Of a stretch of 52,921 bases of DNA, positions 11,142-19,547 are shown in pieces. The notes under the pieces were generated by a model that saw nothing but the letters and a program-made list of their open reading frames with translations, ran no database searches and was not told where the DNA came from. The stretch is from Mizugakiibacter sediminis (GTDB taxonomy: Bacteria > Pseudomonadota > Gammaproteobacteria > Xanthomonadales > Rhodanobacteraceae), in the NCBI RefSeq assembly GCF_000953855.2, contig NZ_DF970196.1:1-52921 (forward strand), written 5' to 3'. The number at the start of each line of letters is the position of its first letter. The stretch's first letter is position 1. The position numbers and the translations under genes are program-made.

Positions 11142-11395
11142 CTCTGCCATCGTTGTTCGGCAAGTCGCGCCGCGCGTCGACAGCTTCCTTCCCCCGCCGC
11201 GGGCGGGAGAGGGGCAGGGTGAGTGTGGCGGCGCCGCAAGGCGCCTGATGGAACGTTTGCCGCAGCTCACCTTGTTCCGCTCGCTGCCGCGAGCGGGTGA
11301 CTTTCTCTTGCTTGTCTATCGCACCATCGACGCTTGGCCAGCATTCGTCCCTGATGCGCTGTCCCGGCCCGGCATCCATGCCGGGCGCTCGTCCG
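11142..11395. other. Host spacer left of the prophage, hairpin-rich, no gene
   Basis: Noncoding host DNA. It contains inverted repeats (CCCGCCGCGGGCGGG near 11192-11206, and CCCGGCATCCATGCCGGG near 11368-11385) similar to small intergenic hairpins elsewhere in this host, and no credible gene. It joins the host spacer at 47401 once the prophage is removed, giving an original rlmH-maf gap of about 590 bp. Confidence 0.6.
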
Positions 11396-11400
11396 TTCGA
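11396..11400. repeat. Target-site duplication, left copy (TTCGA)
   Basis: The 5-bp sequence TTCGA immediately precedes the prophage terminal TGT. The identical 5-mer immediately follows the terminal ACA at 47401. A 5-bp duplication is the known product of Mu transposition. Confidence 0.88.
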
Positions 11401-11425
11401 TGTAGCGCGCCATTTGGGTTGCGCG
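11401..11425. repeat. Prophage terminal inverted repeat, Mu right-end equivalent
   Basis: This end begins TGTAGCGCGCCATTTGGG. Compared with the inverted sequence of 47376-47400 (TGTTCCCCGACACATGG), 13 of the first 21 positions match, including TGT, the CG at 8-9, the CA at 11-12 and the TGG at 15-17. It is presumably the transposase cleavage end. Bases 11401-11532 up to the methylase stop hold no gene. Confidence 0.8.
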
Positions 11426-11532
11426 CGGGCGACAGATGGTGTGCACATGGGTGGTGCCGGCGCCAGTAGGCGGGTGACGCGGCTGCCGGGGGCCAGGCGG
11501 CAGGGTACGTGACACCGCCCCTGTCCGTGGGC

Positions 11533-12297
11533 TCACCAACTGCGGATCGCCAGCTCGCTGCGGGGCTGGCCACGCCCGCCGCCGACGGTGTAGTGGGTGG
11601 TCAGGCGGGTGGTACGCAGGCCGGCGAACAGCGCCCGGATGTCGGGATGGTCGTTGAGGGTCAGCAGCGCCTTGCCCTTGAGGCGGCGCATGGCGACTGC
11701 CAGGGCCTCGTACTGGTCCCAGCCGAAGGGGACGCCGTAGCCGGCGAGCTTCCAGTACGGCGGGTCGAGGAAGAAGAACGTCTCCGGCCGGTCGTAGCGC
11801 TCGATGCACTCCCGCCAGTCCAGGTGCTCGATGGTCACGTGCGCCAGGCGCAGGTGCACGGCGCTCAGGTCTTCCTCCAGCCGCAGCAGGTTGAGCCTAG
11901 GCCCGGCCTTGGGCGAGGTGCCGAAGGTCTGGCCGGTGGCGCGTCCACCGAAGGCCAGCCGCTGCAGGTAGTACCACCTCGCCGCTCGCTGGATGTCGGT
12001 CAGGCTCTCGGGGACGCGTTGCTGTTCCCAGAGGAATACCTGCCGGCTGGTCAACGCCCAGCGGAACTGGCGGATGAACTCGTCCAGGTGGTGCTGGACG
12101 ACGCGGTAGAGGTTCACCAGTTCACCGTTGATGTCGTTGAGCACTTCGACGCGTGAAGGCTCCGGGCGCTGGAAGAACATGCCGCCACCGCCGGCGAAGG
12201 GCTCGACGTAGGTGGTGTGCTGGTTGTCAAAGAGCGGGAGGAGCTTGGGTGCCAGGCGCGTCTTGGCGCCGAGCCAGGGGAACATCGGTTTGGTCAC
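11533..12297 (-). CDS. dam: Phage DNA adenine methylase (D12 class)
   Basis: An N6-adenine DNA methyltransferase of the Dam/D12 class, about 254 residues from the GTG at 12297. Visible motifs are FPWLGAKTRLAPKLLPLF (N-terminal SAM-binding region), YVEPFAGGGGMFF (motif I, FxGxG) and FFLDPPYW (catalytic DPPY). In-frame sequence continues upstream to an ATG at 12414, but those residues show no family similarity, so the GTG just before the conserved domain is preferred. It is the last gene before the prophage right end, the position occupied by the DNA-modification gene mom in Mu, and probably protects phage DNA from host restriction. The recognition sequence cannot be read here. Confidence 0.88.
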   Translation of the reverse strand: MTKPMFPWLGAKTRLAPKLLPLFDNQHTTYVEPFAGGGGMFFQRPEPSRVEVLNDINGELVNLYRVVQHHLDEFIRQFRWALTSRQVFLWEQQRVPESLTDIQRAARWYYLQRLAFGGRATGQTFGTSPKAGPRLNLLRLEEDLSAVHLRLAHVTIEHLDWRECIERYDRPETFFFLDPPYWKLAGYGVPFGWDQYEALAVAMRRLKGKALLTLNDHPDIRALFAGLRTTRLTTHYTVGGGRGQPRSELAIRSW

Positions 12298-12480
12298 GGT
12301 CTCAGCCTTTGAGAGGTCGATGGTGGAGGCTTGCCGGACCTTCGAAGGTGCACGGAGCCTCGGCTTGATCTCACGCGGCTGATGCGTGGTCGGGCGGTAG
12401 TCGCATGCTCCCACATGCGGCTGCCGCTCCGTGTCTTGGGTACTTGTCAGGTCGCTGCGCTCGTCGATGGATGGGCCTCC

Positions 12481-13152
12481 TCAGACCGAGCCGTCGACGG
12501 ACACGTTGAACGTGCACGTCGAGTCCGTGAGGACCACGCCATCCGATGCGCGACGGATCTGCACGCGCACGGTGTCGATGGCGTCGTGCGACCCCGACGA
12601 AGGCCCGTACGGGCCCAGCGCCACGCTCACGTTGCGTTGCGTCGACAGGCTTACCCATGTCGCCGCGTCGTTCGTGATGGTACCGGGGCCGGTTCCGCCG
12701 CCCGTGTCCGTGACCGTCGCGAGCACTTGGTAATTGCTGACCGCGCCGCCGCCCGTGTTCCATGTACCAGTCGCGAGCGTGGAACTGCCGTTGTGTGACG
12801 TCGAACGGACGATGTCATACGTTCCGTCGATCTTGAGCCGCAGCGCGAGCGACGCCGATCCCTGCGACTGCGCGGGGACGGTTTCGCCTGCCGTGTACGT
12901 TGCGCCATCGAATGGCAGCGTGTACTTCGCTGTTCCCTTCGCGGCCCACAGCGTGCTGACGTCCGCGCCGGACGACAGACGGAAACCGACATCCGGAGCC
13001 TTGGTGCCGAATGCGATGGGCGCATACCTGTTCGCCAGATCGACGCCGTCGCTGGTGCGATGCCCGGTGTTGGCCGGCTTCGTGCCTTGCTGGTACGGAT
13101 CGAACAGGCTGTCGAAGTCGACGCCCGCGCTGTTGCGGAAGCCGCTTGCCAT
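12481..13152 (-). CDS. Putative tail adhesin/receptor-binding protein
   Basis: A 223-residue protein, unrecognised at family level. The N-terminal third has repeat-like GVD modules (SAGVDFDSLFDPY, TSDGVDLANRYAP, SSGADVSTLWAAKG), a pattern seen in phage fibre-associated proteins. The rest is Ser/Thr/Gly-rich beta-type sequence with an Ig-like look (SNYQVLATVTDTGGGTGPG, VRVQIRRASDGVVLTD). The start is the ATG at 13152, overlapping the upstream stop by 1 nt; a GTG one codon earlier is possible. Base composition is visibly lower in GC than in the tail genes. Its position after the fibre suggests a host-recognition role, which is inference. Confidence 0.65.
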   Translation of the reverse strand: MASGFRNSAGVDFDSLFDPYQQGTKPANTGHRTSDGVDLANRYAPIAFGTKAPDVGFRLSSGADVSTLWAAKGTAKYTLPFDGATYTAGETVPAQSQGSASLALRLKIDGTYDIVRSTSHNGSSTLATGTWNTGGGAVSNYQVLATVTDTGGGTGPGTITNDAATWVSLSTQRNVSVALGPYGPSSGSHDAIDTVRVQIRRASDGVVLTDSTCTFNVSVDGSV

Positions 13153-13502
13153 CACGCGCCCGCCTGCGCCGCCGCGCGTTCGTTGAACATCACGTCGTAT
13201 GCGGCTTTAACGATCAGCACCAGGCCGGCGGCGCTGACCTGGCTCAGGTCCGCGCCGGTCACGGGGTCGACGGTGCCGGCCGGCGCGAAGCATCGCGCGG
13301 CGATATCGGCGAGCTGCGCCTGCAGGATGTTGAAGTCGCCCGCCAGCGGTTGATAGGCACCGTTCACGAACAGGCTTTCGCGACCCTGAAACGACACGCT
13401 GCCGCTGCCGTCCTGCGGGTTGTAGAACAAATGGACCTGCTCGGCGATCATTTCGGCGTCGACGCCGGTGGCGATGTTGCGGACGCGTGCGTTCGTGGTC
13501 AT
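13152..13502 (-). CDS. Hypothetical phage protein between fibre and adhesin
   Basis: A 116-residue protein with no recognised domain. It begins MTTNARVRNIATGVDAEMIAEQ and contains a strand-rich centre (GSGSVSFQGRESLFVNGAYQ) and a helical second half (AGDFNILQAQLADIAARC). It overlaps the fibre stop by 4 nt (ATGA) and the next gene by 1 nt, so it is translated with them. The location suggests a fibre-associated or assembly role in place of the tail-fibre assembly gene found in Mu, but nothing in the sequence proves it. Confidence 0.7.
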   Translation of the reverse strand: MTTNARVRNIATGVDAEMIAEQVHLFYNPQDGSGSVSFQGRESLFVNGAYQPLAGDFNILQAQLADIAARCFAPAGTVDPVTGADLSQVSAAGLVLIVKAAYDVMFNERAAAQAGA

Positions 13503-14551
13503 GCGATCAGGCTCGCTTTTTCAATGGCGCGCAGGCGCGCGGACAGTTCTTGCACGGCCGAAATCAGGACCGGCACAAGCTGCGAATACTCGACGGACGC
13601 GTAGCGTTTGCCGTCGTGTTCGATGCCATCCTCGAACACGGCTTCAGGGACGACGGTTGCAAGCTGCTCGGCAATCACGAACAGGCGGCGCCGCCCGTCG
13701 GCGGTGAACTCGGGGATGTAGCGGCCGCGGCGCACGGCGATGGCGTCGATTTCGTCGAGCCCGTAGGGCAGCGGTTCCAGGTCGGTCTTCAGGTGTTCGG
13801 ACGAGCCGACCTGAAAGCCGCCCGTCGCCGTCAGCGCGCCGGTCACGGCGACGCTGCCGTTGCCCAGAGTGATCTGGGACCACCCCGTTCCGCCGATCTT
13901 CACGGTACCGTCGTTGAACAACTTGAAGGGCGTGCCCCACGTGTTCGCGTTGACCAGACTGATGCCGTCGGATTCGCACCAGATGCCACCGCGTGCGGCA
14001 CTCCCATCCGCCAGGTTGACGCACAAGCCCCATTGATTGTTCGCGGTGTTCACGCTCGCGCGTGTGGTGAACACCGGCGCATTCAGTGGCGCCTTCGCGT
14101 CCAGCGCCGCCTGCAGACCATTGACGTTGGCGATGGCGTGCGTATGCGCGTCCGGCGGGAACGTCGCCGGCTTACTGGTGACATCGGTCCATGCCGGCCA
14201 GCGCGTCGCATACACGGGAACGTTGATCAGGTCGGCCCAGTCGTGGGTGTGCGCGGTAGGCGTGAACGTCGCGGGCTTGCCGGTGACTTCCAGCCACGTC
14301 GGCCAGCGCGTCGCGGTTTCGGGTTTGCCCGTGATGGCACCCCACGCCACGCCGCCGCCGGTGATCGCCTGGATCGCCTGCCAGAGTTGGTTGTTGGCGT
14401 TCGGGTCGAGCGTCAGGCCGGCGCCGGTGATGACCGCGATGATCTCTTCCTGGATCGCGTTCATCGGGGCGGCCTTGACGATGGTGCCGGCCTCGCCGCT
14501 TTGCGGATCGAAGTCGTGGTACAGGCCATCGGGGGTGTCGATGCGCCGCAT
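13499..14551 (-). CDS. Tail fibre protein with C-terminal S74 intramolecular chaperone
   Basis: A 350-residue fibre. Residues 1-60 (MRRIDTPDGLYHDFDPQSG) form the baseplate-attachment region. About residues 70-140 contain two copies of a module with ATRWP followed by GKPATF or SKPATF and an AHTH, typical of needle-like fibre shafts whose HxH motifs coordinate metal in related fibres. The C-terminus has SSEHLKTDLEPLPYGLDEID, which matches the peptidase S74 (endosialidase chaperone) start, with the cleavage Ser and the Lys/Asp pair, followed by a helical segment. That domain folds the trimer and then cuts itself off. No separate fibre-assembly gene or DNA invertase is present. Confidence 0.88.
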   Translation of the reverse strand: MRRIDTPDGLYHDFDPQSGEAGTIVKAAPMNAIQEEIIAVITGAGLTLDPNANNQLWQAIQAITGGGVAWGAITGKPETATRWPTWLEVTGKPATFTPTAHTHDWADLINVPVYATRWPAWTDVTSKPATFPPDAHTHAIANVNGLQAALDAKAPLNAPVFTTRASVNTANNQWGLCVNLADGSAARGGIWCESDGISLVNANTWGTPFKLFNDGTVKIGGTGWSQITLGNGSVAVTGALTATGGFQVGSSEHLKTDLEPLPYGLDEIDAIAVRRGRYIPEFTADGRRRLFVIAEQLATVVPEAVFEDGIEHDGKRYASVEYSQLVPVLISAVQELSARLRAIEKASLIA

Positions 14552-14552
14552 G

Positions 14553-15077
14553 TCATGCCTCCAGGAACTGGCACAGCGTGTGCGCCGGTTTCAGATCGTC
14601 GAACACCACCTGCAAGGCGGCGTCCGTGGTTGCGTCGGCGCCGGCGGGCCGCGAGGTGATGGTGACCTGCCAGACGAACACCACGTCCTCGCCGTAGAGG
14701 CGCTCGCCGCAATGGCTGATGCCGCAGCGGAAGGCTCGCGGCTCGGTGATCGCGACGCCGTAGCCCATGCCGGCGGCCAGGCGCGTGAAGTAAGGGATGG
14801 ACAGGCCGCCCAGTGCTGCCAGCTTGGCCAGCACCGCTTGCGCACGCATGGCCAGGCTCGCGTCGGGGCGAGGCGTGATGGCCAGTGTGCGCTCCCACTC
14901 GGCGAGCGCCGCGTTGTCAGCCACCTGCGGGTCCATCGCGTCGGAGATCGCCTGCGCGCTGTCGATGGCCGCCTGCAGTGCATTGGCTTCGCCGGTGATG
15001 ACGGCGCCCACCGTCTCGCCTTGCGGGTCGTAGGCGGTCGGCGGCAGCAGCGCACGCAGCAGATCGGCCAGCGTCAC
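14553..15077 (-). CDS. Mu gp48-like baseplate/tail protein (YmfQ family)
   Basis: A 174-residue protein of the YmfQ/DUF2313 family, Mu gp48-like, which sits at the baseplate periphery and connects to the fibre. It starts VTLADLLRALLPPTAYDPQG (LLPP and the aromatic/proline segment are family hallmarks), continues with a helical stretch ending WERTLAITPRPDASLAMRAQ, and has CGISHCGERLYGEDVVFVW near the end. The GTG start at 15077 overlaps the gp47 stop (GTGA). Confidence 0.9.
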   Translation of the reverse strand: MTLADLLRALLPPTAYDPQGETVGAVITGEANALQAAIDSAQAISDAMDPQVADNAALAEWERTLAITPRPDASLAMRAQAVLAKLAALGGLSIPYFTRLAAGMGYGVAITEPRAFRCGISHCGERLYGEDVVFVWQVTITSRPAGADATTDAALQVVFDDLKPAHTLCQFLEA

Positions 15078-16144
15078 GGCATGACCTCCAGCGTGACGGT
15101 GCCGATGCGCGCCCATTCGATGTGCGTCGCATCGACCAGCGGCGTGACGTTGGCGGCGGGCGCGGTGAGCGTGCGGTCCACCACGCCAGCCAGACCGGAA
15201 ATGATCGCTTCCAGGCGCGAGCGATAGACGATGTCGCCGGGCGCCAGCGCATTCACGGCGGTGGCCAACTGTGCGGCGGCATCCGCCTGAACGTCGGCCA
15301 GCGTGTAGCCATCCGCCAGCTTCACCTGCGCTGACACATCCACCGTGACCAGGGTGGGCGCGAGCACCAGGCTGTCCCAGGCAGTCACGGGCCGCAGATC
15401 GTCGATATGCGCCTGCACCGTGGCGATCAGTTCGGCCGTGGGCAAGCCGTCGGCGCTGACGATCGCCACGTCCACCGTGCCGAGCCCGCGACGCAGCGGG
15501 TACACGTACGCAGCCACCACGCCCGGCACGTCCAGTGCCCAGCGTTGATAGTCGTACTTGTTGCCGCCGGCCGGCGGCTGGCGGATGAGGCTCAGCAGGC
15601 GCTGCAGCAGGTCGGCATCGGATTCGGTGTCGGCACCGCCGGCGAGCGGCATGGTGATCGTTGCCGCAGCATCGACGCCGAGCGGCGGGCTGGTGAGAGT
15701 GACGGCGCCGTCCAGGCCATTGGCGGCCGCACCAGCGACGGCGGCTGCCACGCGCAACGTCGCGCTCCCGTCGGCACCGATCGGCGTGTCGGTGGTGGTC
15801 GACAGCAGAGTGCCGTTGGCATGCCGCACGGCCGTGCCCGCGGGCACGGTGGTGCCCGTCCAGCCGGTTACGCGGATCTCGCCCGTGGCCGCCACCGAAG
15901 GCTTGCGCGCCAGACCGCGAATCGCCGCATGGCGCTCCAGCGCCTCGCTGTCGGAGGTGTCTGGCCAGATCTGGCGGTACAGCCACGCCTGGTGCTGATA
16001 GATGCCCTCCACGGCCGCGCCGACGCCCGCGGCGCGCACGTAGTGGTCGCTGTCCGGGCCGATGTCCGCGTCCGGCAACAGGCTGCGGATGTCGCGCAGG
16101 ATCGCGCTGCGGATGGCGTCGTAATCGGGCGTTTGAAGGGCCAT
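15074..16144 (-). CDS. Baseplate protein J-like (Mu gp47)
   Basis: A 356-residue baseplate wedge protein of the phage Mu gp47 / P2 gpJ family. Recognisable segments include the N-terminal YDAIRSAILRDIRSLLPDAD, EGIYQHQAWLYRQIWPDT and LERHAAIRGLARKP, then beta-rich domains and PPAGGNKYDYQRWALDVPGV, a family signature. The length fits gp47 (about 360). It is encoded 10 nt after gp46 and overlaps gp48 by 4 nt. Confidence 0.95.
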   Translation of the reverse strand: MALQTPDYDAIRSAILRDIRSLLPDADIGPDSDHYVRAAGVGAAVEGIYQHQAWLYRQIWPDTSDSEALERHAAIRGLARKPSVAATGEIRVTGWTGTTVPAGTAVRHANGTLLSTTTDTPIGADGSATLRVAAAVAGAAANGLDGAVTLTSPPLGVDAAATITMPLAGGADTESDADLLQRLLSLIRQPPAGGNKYDYQRWALDVPGVVAAYVYPLRRGLGTVDVAIVSADGLPTAELIATVQAHIDDLRPVTAWDSLVLAPTLVTVDVSAQVKLADGYTLADVQADAAAQLATAVNALAPGDIVYRSRLEAIISGLAGVVDRTLTAPAANVTPLVDATHIEWARIGTVTLEVMP

Positions 16145-16154
16145 CAGTGCACGC

Positions 16155-16505
16155 TCAAATCACGCTCACAGGATGTTCGAAGGTCTGCTGCCGGCCGCCG
16201 GCGTTCACTACCTCGATCCGCAGCAACAGGCGGCCATCGGCCGGACGCTCGGTGGTCACCACGATGCTGCGCGCCCGGCCGGCGTCGATCAGCGGCTGCA
16301 GCGCCTGCTCGGCGTACTGGCGAGCCAACACGGCGATGCGGTCCAGATCCTTCTGCCGGCGCAACTCGTGCAGGCGGCTGCCCAGCGCCGGGTCCGCCCA
16401 CCAGCCGCCCAGCGGCACCATGAGCCGAAGGTAGACGGCGTTGGCCAGCGTGGTGATTCGCCCGCCTGTAAGGTCGCCCGTGCGCGGATCGATGCCTGCG
16501 TCCAT
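16155..16505 (-). CDS. Mu gp46-like baseplate wedge protein (GPW/gp25 fold)
   Basis: A 116-residue protein matching the Mu gp46 / GPW-gp25 baseplate family. Features are MDAGIDPRTGDLTG, the small first strand, MVPLGGWWADPALGSRLHELRR (the conserved P-x-G-W followed by a helix), and alternating strands at the end. It forms part of the inner wedge around the spike. It lies between gp45 and gp47 with gaps of 3 and 10 nt, as in Mu. Confidence 0.93.
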   Translation of the reverse strand: MDAGIDPRTGDLTGGRITTLANAVYLRLMVPLGGWWADPALGSRLHELRRQKDLDRIAVLARQYAEQALQPLIDAGRARSIVVTTERPADGRLLLRIEVVNAGGRQQTFEHPVSVI

Positions 16506-16508
16506 CGG

Positions 16509-17090
16509 TCACTCCTGCTGATTCGGCGGCGCGGTGTTGCTGCCGCCGGGGCTGACGCCGCCGTGGGTGTGGGCGTTGTAGATGTCGCGGTCGGCCTGCA
16601 TGCTGCGCACGCCGTCGCTCACGTCGCCGTCGGCGTGCGCATTGCCGTCGATCTGTGCGTCGCCGGTGAGTTCCAGACGCGGCGACTCGAAGCGCACCTT
16701 GGTGCCGGCCTGCACGAGCAGGGTGTCGGTGACCACCTCGACCAGGCGACCGCGCTTGAGGTGCACGTGGTCGCCTTCGTCGGTATGCAGCGCCACCTCG
16801 CCCGGCTGCAATTGGATGCGATAGCGGCCGTCGACGCTGGCGATGATCACGCCATGTGCGCTGGCCCCGCCGATCGGCAGCACGATCACTTCGGCGCCGG
16901 CCAGCGGCGCGCTGGCGATGCCGTAGTGCTGCATCAGCTCCACGGCCAGCTTCTCGCCGGCCAGGCCGGCCACCTGCGCCGGCGGCAGCGGCTGAGTGGC
17001 GTCGAGGCGGCGCAGCACGCCGCGCAGCGCCTGGCGCACGCCGGCCTGAGTCGCGGCCGCTGCACGGTGCATCAGGCGGTGCAGGCTCAC
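16509..17090 (-). CDS. Baseplate spike protein (Mu gp45/gpV-like)
   Basis: A 193-residue central spike that pierces the outer membrane when the tail contracts. It has an N-terminal OB-type domain (GEKLAVELMQHYGIASAPLAG), a beta-helix shaft (VHLKRGRLVEVVTDTLLVQ), and a C-terminal tip with AHTHGGVSPGG. In Mu gp45 and P2 gpV an HxH at this position binds iron at the apex. The GTG start at 17090 overlaps the gpP stop (GTGA). The length equals Mu gp45 (about 197). Confidence 0.93.
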   Translation of the reverse strand: MSLHRLMHRAAAATQAGVRQALRGVLRRLDATQPLPPAQVAGLAGEKLAVELMQHYGIASAPLAGAEVIVLPIGGASAHGVIIASVDGRYRIQLQPGEVALHTDEGDHVHLKRGRLVEVVTDTLLVQAGTKVRFESPRLELTGDAQIDGNAHADGDVSDGVRSMQADRDIYNAHTHGGVSPGGSNTAPPNQQE

Positions 17091-18193
17091 TGCAGCCGCT
17101 CCATGTCGTCGCCGCTGCGCTTGCGCGGCCGCTTGGTGTGCGCCGTGACCACCCACGCCTTGTCCTCGCGCAGGCGCAACTCGGTGATCGCGCCGCTGCG
17201 GCGCGTCAGGCGCAGCGTGCGCGCCATCAGGAAGAAGGTGCCATCGAGGCCGTGGGGTTCGCTGACCAGGCGCACGCGCTGGCCAGGCGTCCACACGGCG
17301 CCGCCGCTGGCGCGCCAGCCCGGCACCAGCGCCACGGCCTCGAAGCCGGCCATCTCGCTGTCGGCCAGCAGCTTCTGCGCGCGGGCGCGCGCGAGGTCCG
17401 TGCTGTCGCAGCCGCTGTCCAACACCACGCGCGGGCGGAAGATGCCACGCCGCGCGAGCGCGGTGTCCTGGATCTTCGCCTGCAGCGTGGTGCGGTCGGT
17501 GTCCCAGCCGTCGCCCTCGAAGGCGCCGTGCTGGCCGAGCACCGTGACCTGGCTGTAGCGGTCGGCGATCGAGCGCCGCACCGACAACCGTTCGACGTTG
17601 TTCCCGGTGGCGGCCGTGCCGGTGCGCAGCACGAGCACGCCGACGGGCGGCGTCGCATAGTCGGGGCCGCCCACCACCAGGCGCCCGTCCGGCTCCATCC
17701 ACGGCCACAGCCCGTTGGCCTCGGCGACTTGCTGCAGGGCCTGCCAGGCGGACTGGCCCGGCTGCACCTGGATGCGCCGACGCACCTTCGCGGTGTCGGT
17801 GCGCAGTTCGATGCGGCTGACGCCGAGCGGCTTCACCACCTGGTCCACGATCTCCTGCAGGCTGGCCTCGCGCAGGCTCACGAACGGCGTCGAGCAATCG
17901 ACCAGCGGCGCGGCGAGATCGCGACCGACGATGCGCACGGTGTGGCCGCGCCGGTCCACCTCGTGTTCCACTTCGTCGATCACGCCGGTCAGCACGGCGT
18001 CGCCGGCGAGGTCCAGCGTGCAGGGCGCGCCCTCGGCCACCTCCGGCGGCAGCGTCGGCGCGCCGCGCGTGTACAGCTCCAGCTCGAAGGCATCCGCCGG
18101 CGTGAGCAGGTCGCTGTCCACCGACCAGCCGGTCCAGGTGTCGTTGGCCACGCCGCCCACGGTGAGGCGGATGCGTTCACTGGGCGTAGGCAC
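17087..18193 (-). CDS. Baseplate hub protein P (Mu gp44-like)
   Basis: A 368-residue hub protein, homologous in layout to Mu gpP and T4 gp27: a first barrel with RIRLTVGGVANDTWTGW and FELELYTRG, then GRDLAAPLVDCST (the conserved GRD-x2-D-like turn), a second part GLWPWMEPDGRLVV, and a C-terminal barrel WTPGQRVRLVSE. It starts at a GTG (18193) and overlaps the end of gpN by 17 nt. It forms the ring to which the spike and the tail tube attach. Confidence 0.92.
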   Translation of the reverse strand: MPTPSERIRLTVGGVANDTWTGWSVDSDLLTPADAFELELYTRGAPTLPPEVAEGAPCTLDLAGDAVLTGVIDEVEHEVDRRGHTVRIVGRDLAAPLVDCSTPFVSLREASLQEIVDQVVKPLGVSRIELRTDTAKVRRRIQVQPGQSAWQALQQVAEANGLWPWMEPDGRLVVGGPDYATPPVGVLVLRTGTAATGNNVERLSVRRSIADRYSQVTVLGQHGAFEGDGWDTDRTTLQAKIQDTALARRGIFRPRVVLDSGCDSTDLARARAQKLLADSEMAGFEAVALVPGWRASGGAVWTPGQRVRLVSEPHGLDGTFFLMARTLRLTRRSGAITELRLREDKAWVVTAHTKRPRKRSGDDMERLQ

Positions 18194-19547
18194 GCAGCAC
18201 CTCGCCGGCCTCGATGTCGTAGGGCGTCCGCAGCGTCGGGTTGAGGCGCAGCAGCTCGGGCGCGCGGCGGTGGTCGCCGTACCAGCGGTGCGCCAGCAGG
18301 CGCAGGCAGGCGGCCGAGGCGGCCGCGCGATCGACCAGCGGCGGCCGCGCCACGATCACGCCACGCGCCGCCGCCTGCAGCAGCGCGGCGATGTTGCGCA
18401 TCGGCTCGATCACGTCGAGCGCAGGCTCCACGGCGTACAGGCGCCGGTGCAGCAGCGCCGCGCCCTCGAGGAGCGCGCGTGCGCGGCCGGCGAGCAGGTC
18501 CACTTGCGTCGGCGTCAGCGTCGGCGTGGCGCGCTCGGCATCGAGCACCTCGGCGGTGATGCCGGCGACGGACAGCGCCTGCTGCGTCGCCGCCAGCGTG
18601 ACCAGCGCCAACCCTTGCGCCGCCACCGGATCGGCGGGCAGCCCTTGCGGCACGTCCAGGCCGCCGTCCTGCGCGGTCGCCGCGAGCTGCGGCGTGCTCG
18701 CGCTGCGCGCGGCCGCGAGCACGGTGGCCCACGCTCGCTGCGCGATGCCTGGCAGGTCGCCGGCGCCGGGTACCTGGTTGGGCAGCGCAGCGCCGGTCAG
18801 CAGCCGCGGCGCGTCGGCGCCGCCCGTGGCAGTGCGCGGCATGGACGCCTCGATCAGGTCGGCCATGTCGGTGGGCACGCGGGCCGGCACGCCGACAGGG
18901 TCGAAGCTGGGTACGGCGGCCCCCGTCATGCCGGCGAGGCTCGACAGCACGCCGAGCGTCTGGCTGCGCAACTGCGCCAGGCGCAAGCCGATGCCGGGCA
19001 GGCCCAGCAGGTGCTCCGCCAGACTTACCCAACCGGCGCCGATCAGCGCCTGCACCTGCGCGGCCAGGCTGTCCACGCGGCTGAGCAGGTCGCGCAGCCG
19101 GTCCTGCCAGTCGATGCCGTCGTCGACGCCCGCCGCCAGTGCGCCCTCGGCCGACTGGAACACGCGCCCGAAGAACTGCGGATCCTCGACGGCCTCCACC
19201 AGCGTCATGGCGACTTCGGCGTAGTCGGGGCGCTCGGCGTTGTGGCGCACCTGCCACTGCTCGGGCAGCACCGTGACGCTGCCGTACACCGGGTGGATCA
19301 GCGTGGCCTCGCCCGGCGCCTCCAGCGCGCGCAGCAGTGCCTGCAGCGCTGCCTCGTAGGCGTCGCCGAAGCACACCGCCTGCAGCTCGAAGCGCCGCGC
19401 TTCGCGGCCGAGATCCTCGACGGTGTCGCCGTCGCGGTACGGCATGCCATGCTGCGCCAGTGCGCGCCGCGCCGCCAGCGTGTCGTCCAGCAGCTGCACC
19501 GGCACGTCGCGGTAGCTTGCATCGAGCAGGGTGTCTTTCCAGCTCAT
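18177..19547 (-). CDS. DNA circularisation/tail protein N (Mu gp43-like)
   Basis: A 456-residue member of the Mu gpN 'DNA circulation protein' family, a baseplate hub component needed for tail assembly. The N-terminus is typical (MSWKDTLLDASYRDVPVQLL, the 'W-x-x-x-L-x-x-ASYRGVPF' type segment). FGDAYEAALQALLRALEAPGEATLIHPVYG is the conserved domain ending in HP-x-G, and GEVLRAYAQ ends the protein. It overlaps the tape-measure stop by 4 nt. Confidence 0.93.
   Translation of the reverse strand: MSWKDTLLDASYRDVPVQLLDDTLAARRALAQHGMPYRDGDTVEDLGREARRFELQAVCFGDAYEAALQALLRALEAPGEATLIHPVYGSVTVLPEQWQVRHNAERPDYAEVAMTLVEAVEDPQFFGRVFQSAEGALAAGVDDGIDWQDRLRDLLSRVDSLAAQVQALIGAGWVSLAEHLLGLPGIGLRLAQLRSQTLGVLSSLAGMTGAAVPSFDPVGVPARVPTDMADLIEASMPRTATGGADAPRLLTGAALPNQVPGAGDLPGIAQRAWATVLAAARSASTPQLAATAQDGGLDVPQGLPADPVAAQGLALVTLAATQQALSVAGITAEVLDAERATPTLTPTQVDLLAGRARALLEGAALLHRRLYAVEPALDVIEPMRNIAALLQAAARGVIVARPPLVDRAAASAACLRLLAHRWYGDHRRAPELLRLNPTLRTPYDIEAGEVLRAYAQ

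Noticed and set aside
12298-12414. N-terminal extension of the methylase to 12414
   Set aside because: It is in frame but without similarity to D12 methylases; the GTG at 12297 directly before the conserved domain is more likely.
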